Part shown: positions 36,330-47,727 of the stretch, in pieces
How positions within the stretch are numbered: the stretch's first letter is position 1
Layout: each line of letters starts with the position of its first letter
NCBI GenBank assembly: GCA_963556195.1
Contig: CAUVYP010000244.1
Location: 3,928,501 to 3,992,500, forward strand
DNA: 64,000 nt
Source: Sepiola atlantica
Lineage: Eukaryota; Mollusca; Cephalopoda; Sepiida; Sepiolidae
Direction of reading: 5' to 3'
Program-made: the position numbers and the translations under genes
Notes under the pieces: generated by a model
What the model was told of the DNA's origin: nothing
Databases searched by the model: none
What the model saw: the letters and a program-made list of their open reading frames with translations, nothing else

Positions 36330-36395
36330 ATAGTCAGAAGAGGAGAAATCATTCATGACTGAGGCAATTTTTTGGTCTGAATGATTAAAAATGTT
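36330..36395 (+). repeat. Second SINE-like family, short fragment
   Basis: The stretch 'gtcagaagaggagaaatcat' followed by 'tcatgactgaggcaattt' matches the shared core at 38828 and 53208. Confidence 0.5.
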
Positions 36396-36449
36396 TATTT
36401 TGTTTACTTCAAACTAAAACGTATTGCCACTAGAACGTTAGGGGCTACT

Positions 36450-37490
36450 GGGATAGGGGCCAGATTTAGACGGGGACAATTTGGGTGAAAAGCTGAACAG
36501 CAATCTGTTTGTTCACATTACATTTAAATTTCTGAATATTCCGTATGGTCGATGGAGCAGTGAAGAAATTCCGAATGCAAGCGGTCCAAGGAAAGATCAG
36601 AATAGAAAATTCTCTGGGGGCATCTGTAGTGAAGGGTGGGATTTTGCTGCTAGTTGGGTAGGTCGGGAGTATTGATTTACTCCTCTCCAGGAGTTAGGCA
36701 CAAGGCCCGTTTTTATCCTACTCCCACAAGTAAGATGTGACACAAAGTCGGGTCGGGTAAGTGGGGTTTGAAAGGCCAGCGCCCGAGAGGTGAGCATTCT
36801 GGCCATTTAAAAATTGCCTGGGCAGCCCCGTCGGCATTCCCCGGTAGGGGCACCTCAGACAGTAAGCAATAAACTTTCTCCTCCCCAAAGAGGGGAGGCA
36901 AAGCCTGGAAGGGTGGACCTCCTATAACTGCACAGGACAGACCCATTGACCGGCATAAGTCAAGCCCCGAAGAACAAGACAATACCAGTATGGGGTGCAG
37001 TATCCATCGGAACAGATACTACACTTTGATCTTAGCCAAAAGGCCAAGAATTGATGAGTATTTTTGTTGAAGAAGTGGATACAAGTGCATCAGAGCACAT
37101 TCCATGGAATTATTTGTAAAACAAGCACAGGGATGCAATACCGTGGCGATGTGACAGGGGCTTGAGTTTGGCAGACAGTGGTGAAGAAACTCTTTTTTGC
37201 ACCCTGTCCAAGGGGGAGAGGATTGTGGTTGGTGCACTTGCCCGGATGTGACAACAATATTCCATACATGGGCGAATGGTTTCTTTATAAAGATATAGGA
37301 TACTATGTTTCGCCTGGAGATTCTCGGGTGCTGACTGGAAATTTCGATGTCTTTTCAGAATCTGGGAAGCTCCAGAGTGGTGGCACCCAATAGCTTGTGG
37401 AACGCATCCTCTCTCTGACGGTAGGCATTGTCTATTGTGCATTTAAAAATGCGAGTTTCGGATTATTGCAGTTCATAGGCCGAGCACAAC
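36450..37490 (-). pseudogene. Jockey/CR1-type LINE C-terminal fragment split by a SINE
   Basis: 37490-37056 encodes, with frameshifts, 'YKETIRPCMEYCCHI' and 'SHRHGIASLCLFYK', the C-terminal domain also seen in the LINE at 62087. The fragment resumes at 36673 with 'YSRPTQLAAKSHPS' and runs to about 36450. The U2-headed SINE at 36674-37055 lies in between. The upstream part (37490-37800) has no clear match. Confidence 0.75.
36674..37055 (-). mobile_element. SINE with U2 snRNA-like head, full-length copy
   Basis: On the minus strand it starts with ATCAATTCTTGGCC, then 'TTTTGGCTAAGATCAAAGTG' and 'TAGTATCTGTTC', which match the 5' end of U2 snRNA over about 45 nt. After that comes a GC-rich body unrelated to U2. 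It is flanked by the direct repeat GAGTATT (36667-36673 and 37056-37062) and splits a LINE fragment, so it moved as a unit. There is no poly-A tail; the 3' end is 'ggagaggagtaaatc'. It is not a functional U2 gene, because the Sm site and later stem-loops are absent. Confidence 0.88.
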
Positions 37491-38059
37491 CTTTGAGCGG
37501 ATTTCCTGTTTTCCGCAGTTGTAGGTGTTCAACACGGGTCCAAAGTACATAGTTTTAATGGGTTTTTGGACTGCCATCCTGAGAGAGATAAGGTCGGGGA
37601 GAAGATGGCTAGAGTATCGGATACATGTGAATGCTGTGTGTCTGATCAAATGGTTAAATGCGATCTTGATCATACAAGCCGGGAGATGTGGACTATGGCT
37701 TCCTATTAAGATGTTACTTAGAAAGGCGATGTAAACTTTATATCACGTCATACGTTCCATTGTTTAGGCTGATCAGAGAATACAGTGATTATGGTCTGGT
37801 TGAATTTAAACAATGACTAGTTTAGCCGGGTACTGGAAGTTGAATACCTTATTGCTGGAAAGATGCGATTTTATTCAGCGGGCTCTACTGTAGTGGGGGA
37901 GTTTACCGAGAGTAAGCAATGATTTAGTTTAAAAACTAAGATCTCTCCATTAGATATAGTCTGAACCTCACACGACAAAAAGCCAAGTCAAAAACATTTA
38001 GAAAGTACATTGACCCAGGAAATGGCTGCAGAGGTATTCTCTAACCAAAAAACTAGTTA

Positions 38060-38645
38060 TGGGGCCAGAAACGTGAGACTAAAGAGCATTAGAAGGTTCA
38101 ATTAAATAAAGTATCTAACAAAGCTGAGGACTTCAACACAGAAGATCGCAAGGAAGAGTTCTGTCGAAAGAAAGCTGTGAAAGCCAGGTTTTCAGATATA
38201 TTACGTAGGGATGACCAAAAGAATATGCAGGACAGCTAAACATGTGGCAAAAACAAATACGGATATTGTTGGAGAGAAGTGCATTCGGAATGACAATCGA
38301 GTGTTAACAACAAATGAACAGGACAAGATGGCTGAGACTTGGAAATGTTGCCACTATAAGAAATTGTTGAATACTGAGTTTTCATGGAACCATGAAAATC
38401 TAGTAGTTGTTGAAGCAGTATCTGGTCCAGCTATAAGAATTGAGAAAGAAATAGTATGGGAGGCTGTGAGTAAGATGAAGAAGGGTAAGGCTGGAGGACC
38501 ATCAGGCATTGTTGCAGAAATGTTGAAGACTGTGCATAAAAGAGCCATTGAAATGATCACAGACTTGACAAATCAGACAAAACAGAGGTTGTCATCCCGA
38601 AAGACTGGAAACTTCGTACATTGCCCTGTTTGTTTTCTGTTCTAA
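38060..38645 (+). pseudogene. RTE-like LINE, RT N-terminal fragment
   Basis: The open stretch from 38211 reads 'DIVGEKCIRNDNRVLTTNEQ' and 'KMKKGKAGGPSGIVAEML', the N-terminal region of LINE reverse transcriptases just before motif A. It ends in a different frame at about 38645. The 5' part (38060-38210) is readable with one stop. No catalytic box remains. Confidence 0.75.
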
Positions 38646-38827
38646 AGAAAATGTTGGGATGGTCTTACTAGAGTGTTTTTTTTTATTGTCCCGATCTTTA
38701 TCATGTTCCCATATTGTCATTTCTTTCATAAACAAATAATAATTTTAAATATTTCAGGATATTTTAAGTAGGGTAGTCTAGAGAGTAAATGTGATATTGT
38801 GGTAACTGCTAAAGTGTAGTATGTGTT

Positions 38828-38905
38828 CTTTCGTTCTCGGTCAGACGAGAAATCCTTCTCGACTGAGGTAAATTTTGTCTCTCAAGATCTAGATTTATCC
38901 ACATG
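38828..38905 (+). repeat. Second SINE-like family, fragment
   Basis: 'ttctcggtcagacgagaaat' plus 'ccttctcgactgaggtaaat' is the family core, followed by 'ttatccacatgaag'. Confidence 0.6.
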
Positions 38906-39159
38906 AAGTTACCTAATGACGACAAAAACACACACAGACAATAACAGCAAATAGTTTAACACCTTCATTTTTAATCATAATTTTTGAGTTTCGCCATTCT
39001 CCTCAACTTATTTTTTACTTAAACCGTGTTTTAATAAAAAATTAAAATAAAATGTTTTATGTATTTTTGAGATGAGGATTGATAATTTGTATAATTTGGA
39101 CTACTTTTTCTCACGAAAATCAGCTCGTACGCTATTACTGCACGAATATTAAATATACT

Positions 39160-39965
39160 CAGCTTTTTCTTTGCTAAAAGAAAGATTCAGTTTGTTCTTG
39201 ATGGCCGTATATCTAAAAATCACATCAACGCGCGTGTGCACCAGTGATTGATACTTGGATCACTATTATTCCTGATCTTCATAAATCACCTACCTGATGC
39301 AATTGCATCTGGGATGGGTGTATTTGCTGATGACATGGCGCTCTTTCCCGGCATGAGAGCAAAGCGCATGGCCACACATGGAGGGTATAGGTGAATCCTA
39401 AGAAAATGACCTCCAGTCTGTAAAGGAATGGAGCCAAAAATGGATGGTCACTGTTGCAGAGGTAGGCTCCCTCTACCAGGCTAGAAAACTTCTAACAGCT
39501 GCCCGTATCCGAGATCTTTACAAAGCCATCATTCACCCAACAGGGAGAATTGTTGCCACATTTGGGCTGGTGCACCAACTATTGGTATCTTCCTCTTGGA
39601 CAGGATGCAAAAAAGAAAAGCGATTTCTAATCTAATAGGTCCCATACTGTCTGCAATGCTCCAGTCTCTGTCACATCGCCAGTGTTGCATCAAGTCCTTC
39701 CACCGAACCTGCTCCGATCAACTTACTGCATTTGCACTTCCCAAACGAAAATACTCTCGACCCACCCGACGAGCAGCAAAATCCCACCCCTTCACTGCAG
39801 AGATCCCAAGATGCCAGAAGATGTCTACTCTAATATCTTCTTTCTTCAAATAGCTTGACATTGGAATTCCCTTCCTGCTCACTGTTTTACCCGACTCTAC
39901 CAACATTCAGAAAAGTAATTGGAAGATGAACAAACATCTTGCTACCCAACTCCCTACCCAGGTTT
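39160..39965 (+). pseudogene. Jockey/CR1-type LINE fragment, RT catalytic box to C-terminus
   Basis: The reading 'KRKIQFVLDGRIS', 'LGSLLFLIFINHLPDAIAS' and 'GVFADDMALF' is the RT palm with the catalytic FADD box. It is followed, after frame changes, by 'VGSLYQARKLLTAARI' and 'KYSRPTRRAAKSHPFTAEI' of the C-terminal domain. It is the same lineage as the copies at 17797 and 62087, but on the plus strand and more diverged. About 200 bp between palm and C-terminus are missing. Confidence 0.8.
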
Positions 39966-40009
39966 TCCTAAATTACAGTTGCCAGTACTGGCAATATGAC
40001 GTGTTAGGA

Positions 40010-40161
40010 GCATGGGCATCGGCACCGGGTGGGGGGCTCAAGCCCCCTCACCTTTTTTACTTGCGCCCCCCCCCCCCACTTTACGGTCACCAATAATTAA
40101 GTTATATACGAAGGTGTTTAACCGCCCCCCCCCACTTTTATAACTGTCCCGCCGGCCCTGG
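40010..40161. mobile_element. Possible hAT-type MITE
   Basis: The right end reads cagggccggcgggacag on the minus strand, a hAT-like CAGGG terminus. The left end 'catgggcatcggcaccggg' could be its eroded partner. The interior has long C runs. No target duplication is evident. Confidence 0.3.
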
Positions 40162-40329
40162 AGTGAAATGTGTGTTTGTATTGTTCCAAACACGACAATA
40201 TTCAATAGTTTAACTTTTCAATAAGTTAAATATCTAAATCATGTTTTAGTAAAACAAACCTTATCAAAGTTACGGATAGGCGAGAAACTCAAAGCCACGC
40301 CATAAAATCAAATAGTTTAACTTATAATA

Positions 40330-40680
40330 ATTACACACACAGACACACACATAAATGTGCGTATATATATTACACACAGACGCGTGTAAATAAACAAATA
40401 TACGCACTTAAACACTTAAACAAAAAAAGTAAAAATTAACAAAAAAAATCGCTATTTTATTAAAAACGAAAAAAAAGACGTAATTCAAAAATTTCATTTT
40501 TTATTTTCAATAAAATATTTTTCAAATTTAATTCCAGTTTTCCATCTTTCCACACACACATAAATAAATGGCAGTATACACACACACACACACACATTTA
40601 AACGTCACTAAACACAAACATCACATACACACAAATATACGCACGTTACACACACCCACACACATAATATTATTCTCAAA
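40330..40680. repeat. CA-rich microsatellites
   Basis: Scattered (CA)n and 'acacacataaata' runs; no gene. Confidence 0.8.
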
Positions 40681-40899
40681 CTTATTTTTAAATTTTCATC
40701 CTAGTTTTTCAATCTTTTTTTAACAGAAACAAAAATTCGAGGATAAATTAATTCCTCCATTTTTAATTCGTTCAAAAAATGCAGTTTATTTTTCCCTTTT
40801 CCACAAAAATGAGAGAAAATTAAAGAAATTCCCATTTCTTTGCGTTGAAAGTTTTCAATAAATGATAACGGGTATATGTTACGACGCTCAGAAGAGGCG

Positions 40900-41330
40900 C
40901 GAACGGGGTCCAAAAAAAGAACGAGAAAGAGTTTAAAAACATAAATTTGCAACAAGTAAAGTTGACTTATGTCTACAATAGACATTTTTCTACTTACCTA
41001 TGTAATTTGTTTGTATTTTTATTAGATGTTAAAAAAAAATTTCCTTTTTTTAAAAACATCTACTTTCTCAAAGATAAATGGCGGCCGGTCACTCGATATT
41101 ATTACGTAGAGCGGCCATTTTGAATTCTTCGCAAATAATAAATAGCACTTCAAACGGGTTTAAAATACAAACAAATAGCACATGCAAGTATTAAACTAAC
41201 TTTTACAGCTTACAGTTACTTTTATTTGTTGTAAATTTGTTTTTTTTAGCGTTTTTACTCTGCTGAGTCTCGTAAAAGATGCCCAATGATAATCCATTTT
41301 TTTTAAACATTAATTAAATATTGATTAAAT
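40900..41330. repeat. Dispersed repeat related to 8200-8990
   Basis: It shares 'gcggccatt', 'aaatagcactt' and 'acttttatttgttgta' with 8200-8990, in the same order. Confidence 0.55.
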
Positions 41331-41434
41331 CCTATTTCAGTCACCAAAATTATTTAGAGTTTCGGTATTTTACGCAAACAATTTATTTTTTAAAAATTTA
41401 AATCATGTTAGATTTTTTATTTTTCAAATTCAAA

Positions 41435-41612
41435 TTGTTCCATCTTGGTACTTGTGTAGTTTACAGACCGTATTATTTTAAAAAATAAGATTTTCAAATT
41501 AAATTCAATTTTTACGGTATCTTTTGTTTATTAAATTGTTAGTTGAAAGTACAGAATAGTTAACAAAGCTCCCCTCCCCATGTTAAGAATGGCTTTCTAA
41601 ATATTAACCTAT
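41435..41612 (+). repeat. Copy of the unoccupied target of the 43378-45306 element
   Basis: 'acttgtgtagtttacagacc' followed directly by 'gtattattttaaa' and then 'acggtatcttttgtttatta' and 'ggctttctaaat' matches the left flank (43346-43377) and the right flank (45307-45445) of the P-type foldback element as one continuous stretch. It therefore represents the locus without the insertion, in a duplicated segment. Confidence 0.85.
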
Positions 41613-42028
41613 TATTTGAAAGGCATTCGATAAGACTAAACGACAGAGTCGGAGTCTTGCTCTGGAGCTTCAGGTGAATGGCTATTTTTAACTCTCCAAC
41701 AGTGCTCTTATTTGAATTTTACTTAAAGAGGCTTCCAATAATATTCGATTTAATAATATTCAATTATAGTTTAATATTATTTCACCTTTGACGTACGACG
41801 TCGTTTCGTTTGACATTTGACTGTTTTTCTATTCTTTCGGGAAAGTTCGGCTACGTTTTTGGATGCCTCAAAATGGTAGAGTTTGAACAAATCTGCTCAC
41901 TTTACAGATTGTGTAGCCTAGAATGCAGATTCCATTATTCCTAATGATCAGTTCAATAGTTTCGCATAAAACCGATTTGACCACCAAACATCCCCACTTG
42001 AGGTAAATTTATAGAAGTGCACCTCTCG

Positions 42029-42374
42029 TATTATTTACTCCTCTCCAGGAGTTAGGCACAAGGCCAGTTTTATCCTACTCCCACAAGTAAGAGGTGACCC
42101 AAGGTCGGGTCGGAAAGTGGGGATTGAAAAGCCAGCGCCCGAGAGGTGAGCACTCTGACCATTAAAAATTGCCTGGGCAGCCCCGTCGGCATTAAGCAAT
42201 AAACTTACTCCTCCCCAAAGAGGAGAGGTGAAGCCTGGGAGGGTGGACCTCCTAGAACTGCACAGGACAATCCCATAGACCGGCGTAAATCAAGTCCCGA
42301 AGGCCAAGAAAATACCAGTCTATGGGGTGCAGTATCCATCGGAACAGATACTACACTTTGATCTTAGCCAAAAG
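42029..42374 (-). mobile_element. SINE with U2 snRNA-like head, 5'-truncated copy
   Basis: It shares body and U2-like head with 36674-37055, but the head begins at 'cttttggctaagat', about 18 nt shorter. It is flanked by the direct repeat CTCGTATT (about 42021-42028 and just after 42374). 5' truncation with a target duplication fits target-primed reverse transcription by a LINE. Confidence 0.87.
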
Positions 42375-42650
42375 CTCGTATTTCGACCCCTAAAAAATAA
42401 AAGTTTCTACTTTTTGGGGCAAATTACATGTAAACAGCCTCAACAAATATCCGCTATTAAAAAAAATTATGAAAATTTGTTATTATTTTAGATGTTAGGA
42501 GAAGTGGGGGATCACTTTCCTATATAAGTTATACGTAAAGTGAGCACGCATTTCTTGTCCACCGAATCTAACTTCTCGTATTTCGACCCCTAAAAAATAA
42601 AAGTTTCTACTTTTAGGGATCGAAATACGAGACACTTCTATAAATTTACC
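42375..42650. repeat. Direct and inverted 40-bp repeats
   Basis: 'ctcgtatttcgacccctaaa' plus 'aaataaaagtttctactttt' occurs at about 42375 and 42574. A partial inverted copy ('tagggatcgaaatacgag') follows at about 42613. The function is unknown. Confidence 0.75.
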
Positions 42651-43009
42651 TAAATTTATTTTTATTGTTTCTCACATTTGTACAAATTTTCGTTTGAAAA
42701 TAAAAAAAATCCACCATTTTTAAACAATAATTAAGTTTATTTTTTCATTCACCACAAAAATGAGGGAAAATTAAAGAAATTCACATTTTTTTGCGTTGGA
42801 AGTTTTCAATTTTTGCCCTTCATTTTTTTGTAATTAAAAATCAATTAAATTTTGATTAAATCCGAAAATTATTCAGTTTCGGCATTTTTCGCAAACAACT
42901 TATTTAAAAAAAAATTAAATCATGTTTTAGTAAAATACAAAATATTACCAAAGTTACGTATAGGCTAGAAACACAGACAAGTGTCAAATTTATCCCGAAC
43001 AGCCTGTGT

Positions 43010-43121
43010 CATACACACACACACACATATAGAAATAAATGGGCGTATACACACACACGTTTAAACATCAATAAACACAAAAAGCATACAAATATACACA
43101 CATAACACATAAAAAATAGTA

Positions 43122-43166
<45 letters not shown>

Positions 43167-43310
43167 CATACACGTAACACACACGTATATATACATACAT
43201 AAACAAGAAAATGTACACACGTAACACATACACACACAATAATAAACAATATGTGTACATATATGTTATACACATTCACAAAAATATATAAACACACGTA
43301 AAACAAAAAT
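43010..43310. repeat. (CA)n and (TA)n microsatellites
   Basis: There are (CA) runs and a (TA) run at 43124-43160. Open frames here are repeat artefacts. Confidence 0.9.
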
Positions 43311-43377
43311 AAATTTGGTTAAAAAATTAGATTTTTTTAATTTTTCCATCTCGGTACTTGTGTAGTTTACAGACCGT

Positions 43378-45306
43378 TAGGGCGTGGCCACCGAGAGTTA
43401 CTACAGGCCAAGCAACTAACTTCCTGCCCCCCTCTGACGTCACTGACTTCCGTGTCAAAACAAGGACCGTAGTAATAACAATAAGAAGGCATTTCGACTT
43501 CTCCATTTACTAAATAATCCATCAAAATTCAGGAAATCAACCAATTTTAATGAAATTTTCAGGATTTATTAATTAATGATCACGGAATATAATAAATCCA
43601 TTACTTTATTATAAAGCTTGGTGCAAATGTATTATTTCTTGTAAACAAAAAACACCTTTACTAAAGTTATTCAAAATATCAAAACATGTTGACCATACGA
43701 TATTGTAAATATTTAAAACAAAGCATTAGACAACTTTAAAAATTGCATGTAAAAAAGAAAAGAAAAGAACACGATTCGATTCATCTTGAAATTGATCTTT
43801 ATTCAATATAAATTTAAAGAAAATAATAATTCACGATCAAATACTGCAAAAAACTGAATTATGAATTACCATTATTTAAACTTCTAACCCAATCAACCGT
43901 AAGTAATTCAGACTTTGAAATTTGTTTAAAAATTATACAAAAAAAAATTTCAATGTTAAGTGTTTGTTTAATAATGGAATCCAAATTCAGGAAATCAACC
44001 AATTTTAAAATAATTTCGCGCTTTTTAAAATTTCATTTCATAATTCACAAAGTTAAAATGCCTACTGCATATGTTTGGATTTGCAAATATGGATACACGT
44101 AATAATGTTTACACCGACTAAATATAGTGTAGTAAGTTTGAATTTTGTTTTAATTATATAAAAAATCAAGTCTGAATTACTTATTCATTATTTGATAAAA
44201 AAAGTAGTGTTCCATTTTTTTTTATTACTTTTTTTCGATGTCTTAAGTGTAGCATAGTTTATCTTTTCTCTACTTTTGTAGATTAAATAAATGAAATAAT
44301 AACATCATATTTAATCAAAATTTTCACAAAAAATATTAATTAAACAATGCTTTATTCAATGATAATATCGTTAATTCTTCGAGTTATACTGATTTTATTA
44401 ACAAGAGTGTAGGGGCATTTTCCGTAATATATACGAAATCATGGATTTTTTTTATATATATATAAAAATATACGTTTAGTAAAGGTGTATTTTATTTTTA
44501 AAAAAATAATATATTTTCACTAAGATTTTAAAAAAATGTTTCACTATATTTCCTGTGCTTGTTTATTAATAAATATTGAAAATTTCATTAAAATTGGTTG
44601 ATTTCCTGAATTTTGGTGAATTTTTAAGTGAAGGGAGGTTCAAAATGTTTTTACATTTTGGGGATCGGCCTTTGATTTTGCACGTACCTATCTCTTAATA
44701 GCAAGATAGGAGTTGGTGATTCCATTATTAAACAGACAGTTAACATTGAACTTTTTTTTGTATAATTTTTAAACAAATTTCAAAGTCTGAATTACTTACG
44801 GTTGATTGGGTTAGAAGTTTAAATAATGGTAATTCATAATTCAGTTTTTTGCAGTATTTGATCGTGAATTATTATTTTCTTTAAATTTATATTGGATAAA
44901 GATCAGTTTCAAGATGAATCGAATCGGGTTCTTTTCTTTTCTTTTTTTTACATGCAATTTTTAAAGTTTTCTAATGCTTTGTTTTAAATATTTACAATAT
45001 CGTATGGTCAACATGTTTTGATATTTTGAATAACTTTAGTAAAGGTGTTTTTTGTTTACAAGAAATAATACATTTGCACCAAGCTTTATAATAAAGTAAT
45101 GGATTTATTATATTCCGTGATCATTAATTAATAAATCCTGAAAATTTCATTAAAATTGGTTGATTTCCTGAATTTTGATGGATTATTTAGTGAATGGAGA
45201 AGTCGAAATGCCTTCTTATTGTTATTACTACGGTCCTTGTTTTGACACGGAAGTCAGTGACGTCATTTTCTAGCCAACCGGCCTGTAGTAACTCTCGGTG
45301 GCCACG
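43378..45306. mobile_element. Non-autonomous P-type foldback element with 8-bp target duplication
   Basis: The 1.9-kb element has inverted arms of roughly 450-500 bp ('cgtggccaccgagag' at both tips). Its parts match the ends, the THAP exon-1 region and the intron of the transposon at 10012-21143, but the transposase core is absent. The flanks are cagaccgt (43370-43377) and gagaccgt (45307-45314), an 8-bp duplication with one change, as expected for P-type elements. A deleted THAP exon 1 (ATGCCTACTGCA, then a GTAAGT donor) remains at about 44056-44145. Confidence 0.88.
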
Positions 45307-45314
45307 GAGACCGT

Positions 45315-46050
45315 ACTATTTTTAAAGATAATATTTTCAAATTAAATTCATTTTTTACGGTATATTTTGTTTATTAAATTGTTAGTTGAAAGTACAGAAT
45401 AGTTAACAAAGCCCCCCTCCCCATGTTAAGAATGGCTTTCTAAATAATAACGGTATTATTTCAGCACGGTCGGTAAACTGCACAAGTACTGATATCAAAT
45501 AGTTTAACTTTTCAATAAATCATTAATCAATATTTCCCTTCATTTTTATTATCAAAAATTAAATATTGTTTAAATCCTATTTCAGTCACCCAAATTATTT
45601 AAAGTGAAATGAGTTTTGATTCGAAAATTTATTTTTTTATTCAAACTTTTCATAATTATTTATTTATTCGAAAACATTTTAATTTTCATTCTAAATTTAC
45701 ATCTTTTAAAAAAAAAAAAAAAAATTGAGGATAAATTATTTTTTATTGTTTCTCAAATTTGTACAATTTTTCGTTTGACAAAAAAAATCCTCCATTTTAA
45801 ATTAGTTTAAAAATCCAGTTTATTTTCCCGTTCAAAAAATGACAGAAAATTAAAGAAATTCACATTTTTTTGCGTTGGAAATTTTAAATAAATCATTAAT
45901 CAAAATTTGCCCTCCATTTTTTTTTATCAAAAATCATTTAATTATTGATTAAATCCTATTTGAGTCACCCAAATTATTCGAGTTATTTCTTCGGCGAGAA
46001 AACATCAAATAATTACACATAAAAAAGATCACATAAACACATACAAATAA
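45315..46050. other. AT-rich, no gene
   Basis: 45315-45445 continues the target-site segment also present at 41450-41610. The remainder is AT-rich and holds repeated 'gaaattcacatttttttgcg' sequence also seen near 42780. Confidence 0.5.
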
Positions 46051-47400
46051 TAAACTAATGTGCTTCACGCATACACATTATCACACACGCACATATACAC
46101 AACTCAACTAACATATACACACACACATAATAAACACAATAATAAATTGTGTGTTTCGTGTTTATAAGGTTTTCGGCGTAAATTTGATGAATAGTTTTTG
46201 TGGTTTCATTTCAAAAAAGTGTCAAATTTATCACGAACAGCAAGTGTTATACACACACACACATAAATAAACACATACACACACACACGTTTAAACAACA
46301 ATAAACACAAACACTCATACATCCAAATATACACTCGTAACACACACACACATAATGAATAGTAAACACACGTACAATACACACACACGCATTAACAACC
46401 AAATACACACACATAAATAATGAACAATATATGTAACACACACGCATACATAATGAACTATATATATACACACAAACAGAATGAACAATACACACACGCA
46501 TAAACAACCAAGCTATATACACACAAAGTATATATACACATTACACACACATGAGTAAGCAAACAAATACACACACGTAAAACCTATATATACACACACA
46601 TATACATAATGAACAAAAGAGATATAAACACACACACAATGAACAATATATACACACACTAAACAATATATACACACACATAGACATAATAAACAATATA
46701 TACACACACATATACATAATGAACAATATATACACACACATGAGTAAGCAAACGTAAAACACACACGTAAAACCTATGTATACACACACATATACATAAT
46801 GAACAAAAGAGATATAAACACACACACACTAAACAATATATACACACACTAAACAATATATACACACACACATACATAATGAACAATATATACACACATA
46901 TATACATAATGAACAATATATACACACACATATACATAATGAACAATATATACACACACATATACATAATGAACAATATATACACACACACATACATAAT
47001 GAACAATATACACACACACATATACATAATAAACAATATATACACACACATATACATAATAAACAATATATACACACATATACATAATGAACAATATATA
47101 CACACACATATACATAATGAACAATATATACACACACACATATACATAATAAACAATATATACACACACACATACACACTAAACAATATATACACACACA
47201 TATACATAATGAACAATATATAAACACGCACATCCGTTACAAAGAAATTAACATGTGTGTATGTTACACACACACATAAGTAACTAAACCACTCAACACA
47301 CGTAAAACAATGTGTTACACACACACACTAAACAATGTGTTACACACACACTAAACAATGTGTTACACACACACTAAACAATGTGTTACACACACAAATA
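46050..47400. repeat. CA/TA microsatellites and a 30-bp minisatellite
   Basis: From about 46600 to 47225 the 30-bp unit 'tacacacacatatacataat' plus 'gaacaatata' repeats roughly 18-20 times. Before and after it are simpler CA-rich runs. Because 30 is divisible by three, both strands show long open frames; these are not genes. Confidence 0.95.
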
Positions 47401-47457
47401 AATAAACAAATAAAAATAAATAAAATTTAAAAAAACGAATTTAAAAATTTCAATTTT

Positions 47458-47463
47458 TTTATT
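47458..47463 (-). terminator. Putative poly(A) signal of the TRIM-like gene
   Basis: AATAAA on the minus strand lies 4 bases past the stop of the second reading frame (47467-47727). This suggests that frame is the true end of the gene. Confidence 0.45.
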
Positions 47464-47466
47464 TTT

Positions 47467-47727
47467 TTAATAAAGAATTTTTAAAATTTCGATTCCAAAT
47501 TTATTATTTTCTTCAACAAAAACAAAAATTTTATTTTCAAAAACGAAAATTGAACGAAAATATTTTTGTTTTTCTTGAAATTCAAACAATTTTTTGTTCG
47601 GAAAAGAAAAAATTGCATTAAAATCACAAAAAAAAATTTGTCCAAATTCGTTGAAACAAAAATCCAAAATTTTTTCTTTTTTTTCCATCGAACAAATTTT
47701 GTTCCATTTGGAATCAAAACAAATCAA
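47467..47727 (-). pseudogene. Displaced C-terminal segment of the TRIM-like protein
   Basis: This 86-codon stretch follows the stop of the main frame without a gap and in another frame. It continues the same pattern of short beta-type repeats (IFFCDFNAIFSF, IFVFENKIFVFVEE). Phe/Asn/Lys-rich composition matches the end of the main ORF. A one-base indel in the AT-rich junction near 47725, either real or a sequence error, is the simplest explanation. It ends directly before an AATAAA. Confidence 0.6.

Noticed and set aside
37000..37055. Functional U2 snRNA gene
   Set aside because: Only about 45 bases of the 5' end match; the branch-site region, Sm site and 3' stem-loops are absent and the body is shared with other SINE copies.
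39300..39330. CTGATGA hammerhead-like match
   Set aside because: It is the coding sequence for the FADD box of a LINE reverse transcriptase.
46659..47324. 221-residue minus-strand ORF and 114-residue plus-strand ORF (46879-47223)
   Set aside because: Both are translations of the 30-bp CA/TA minisatellite; the unit length keeps all frames open.
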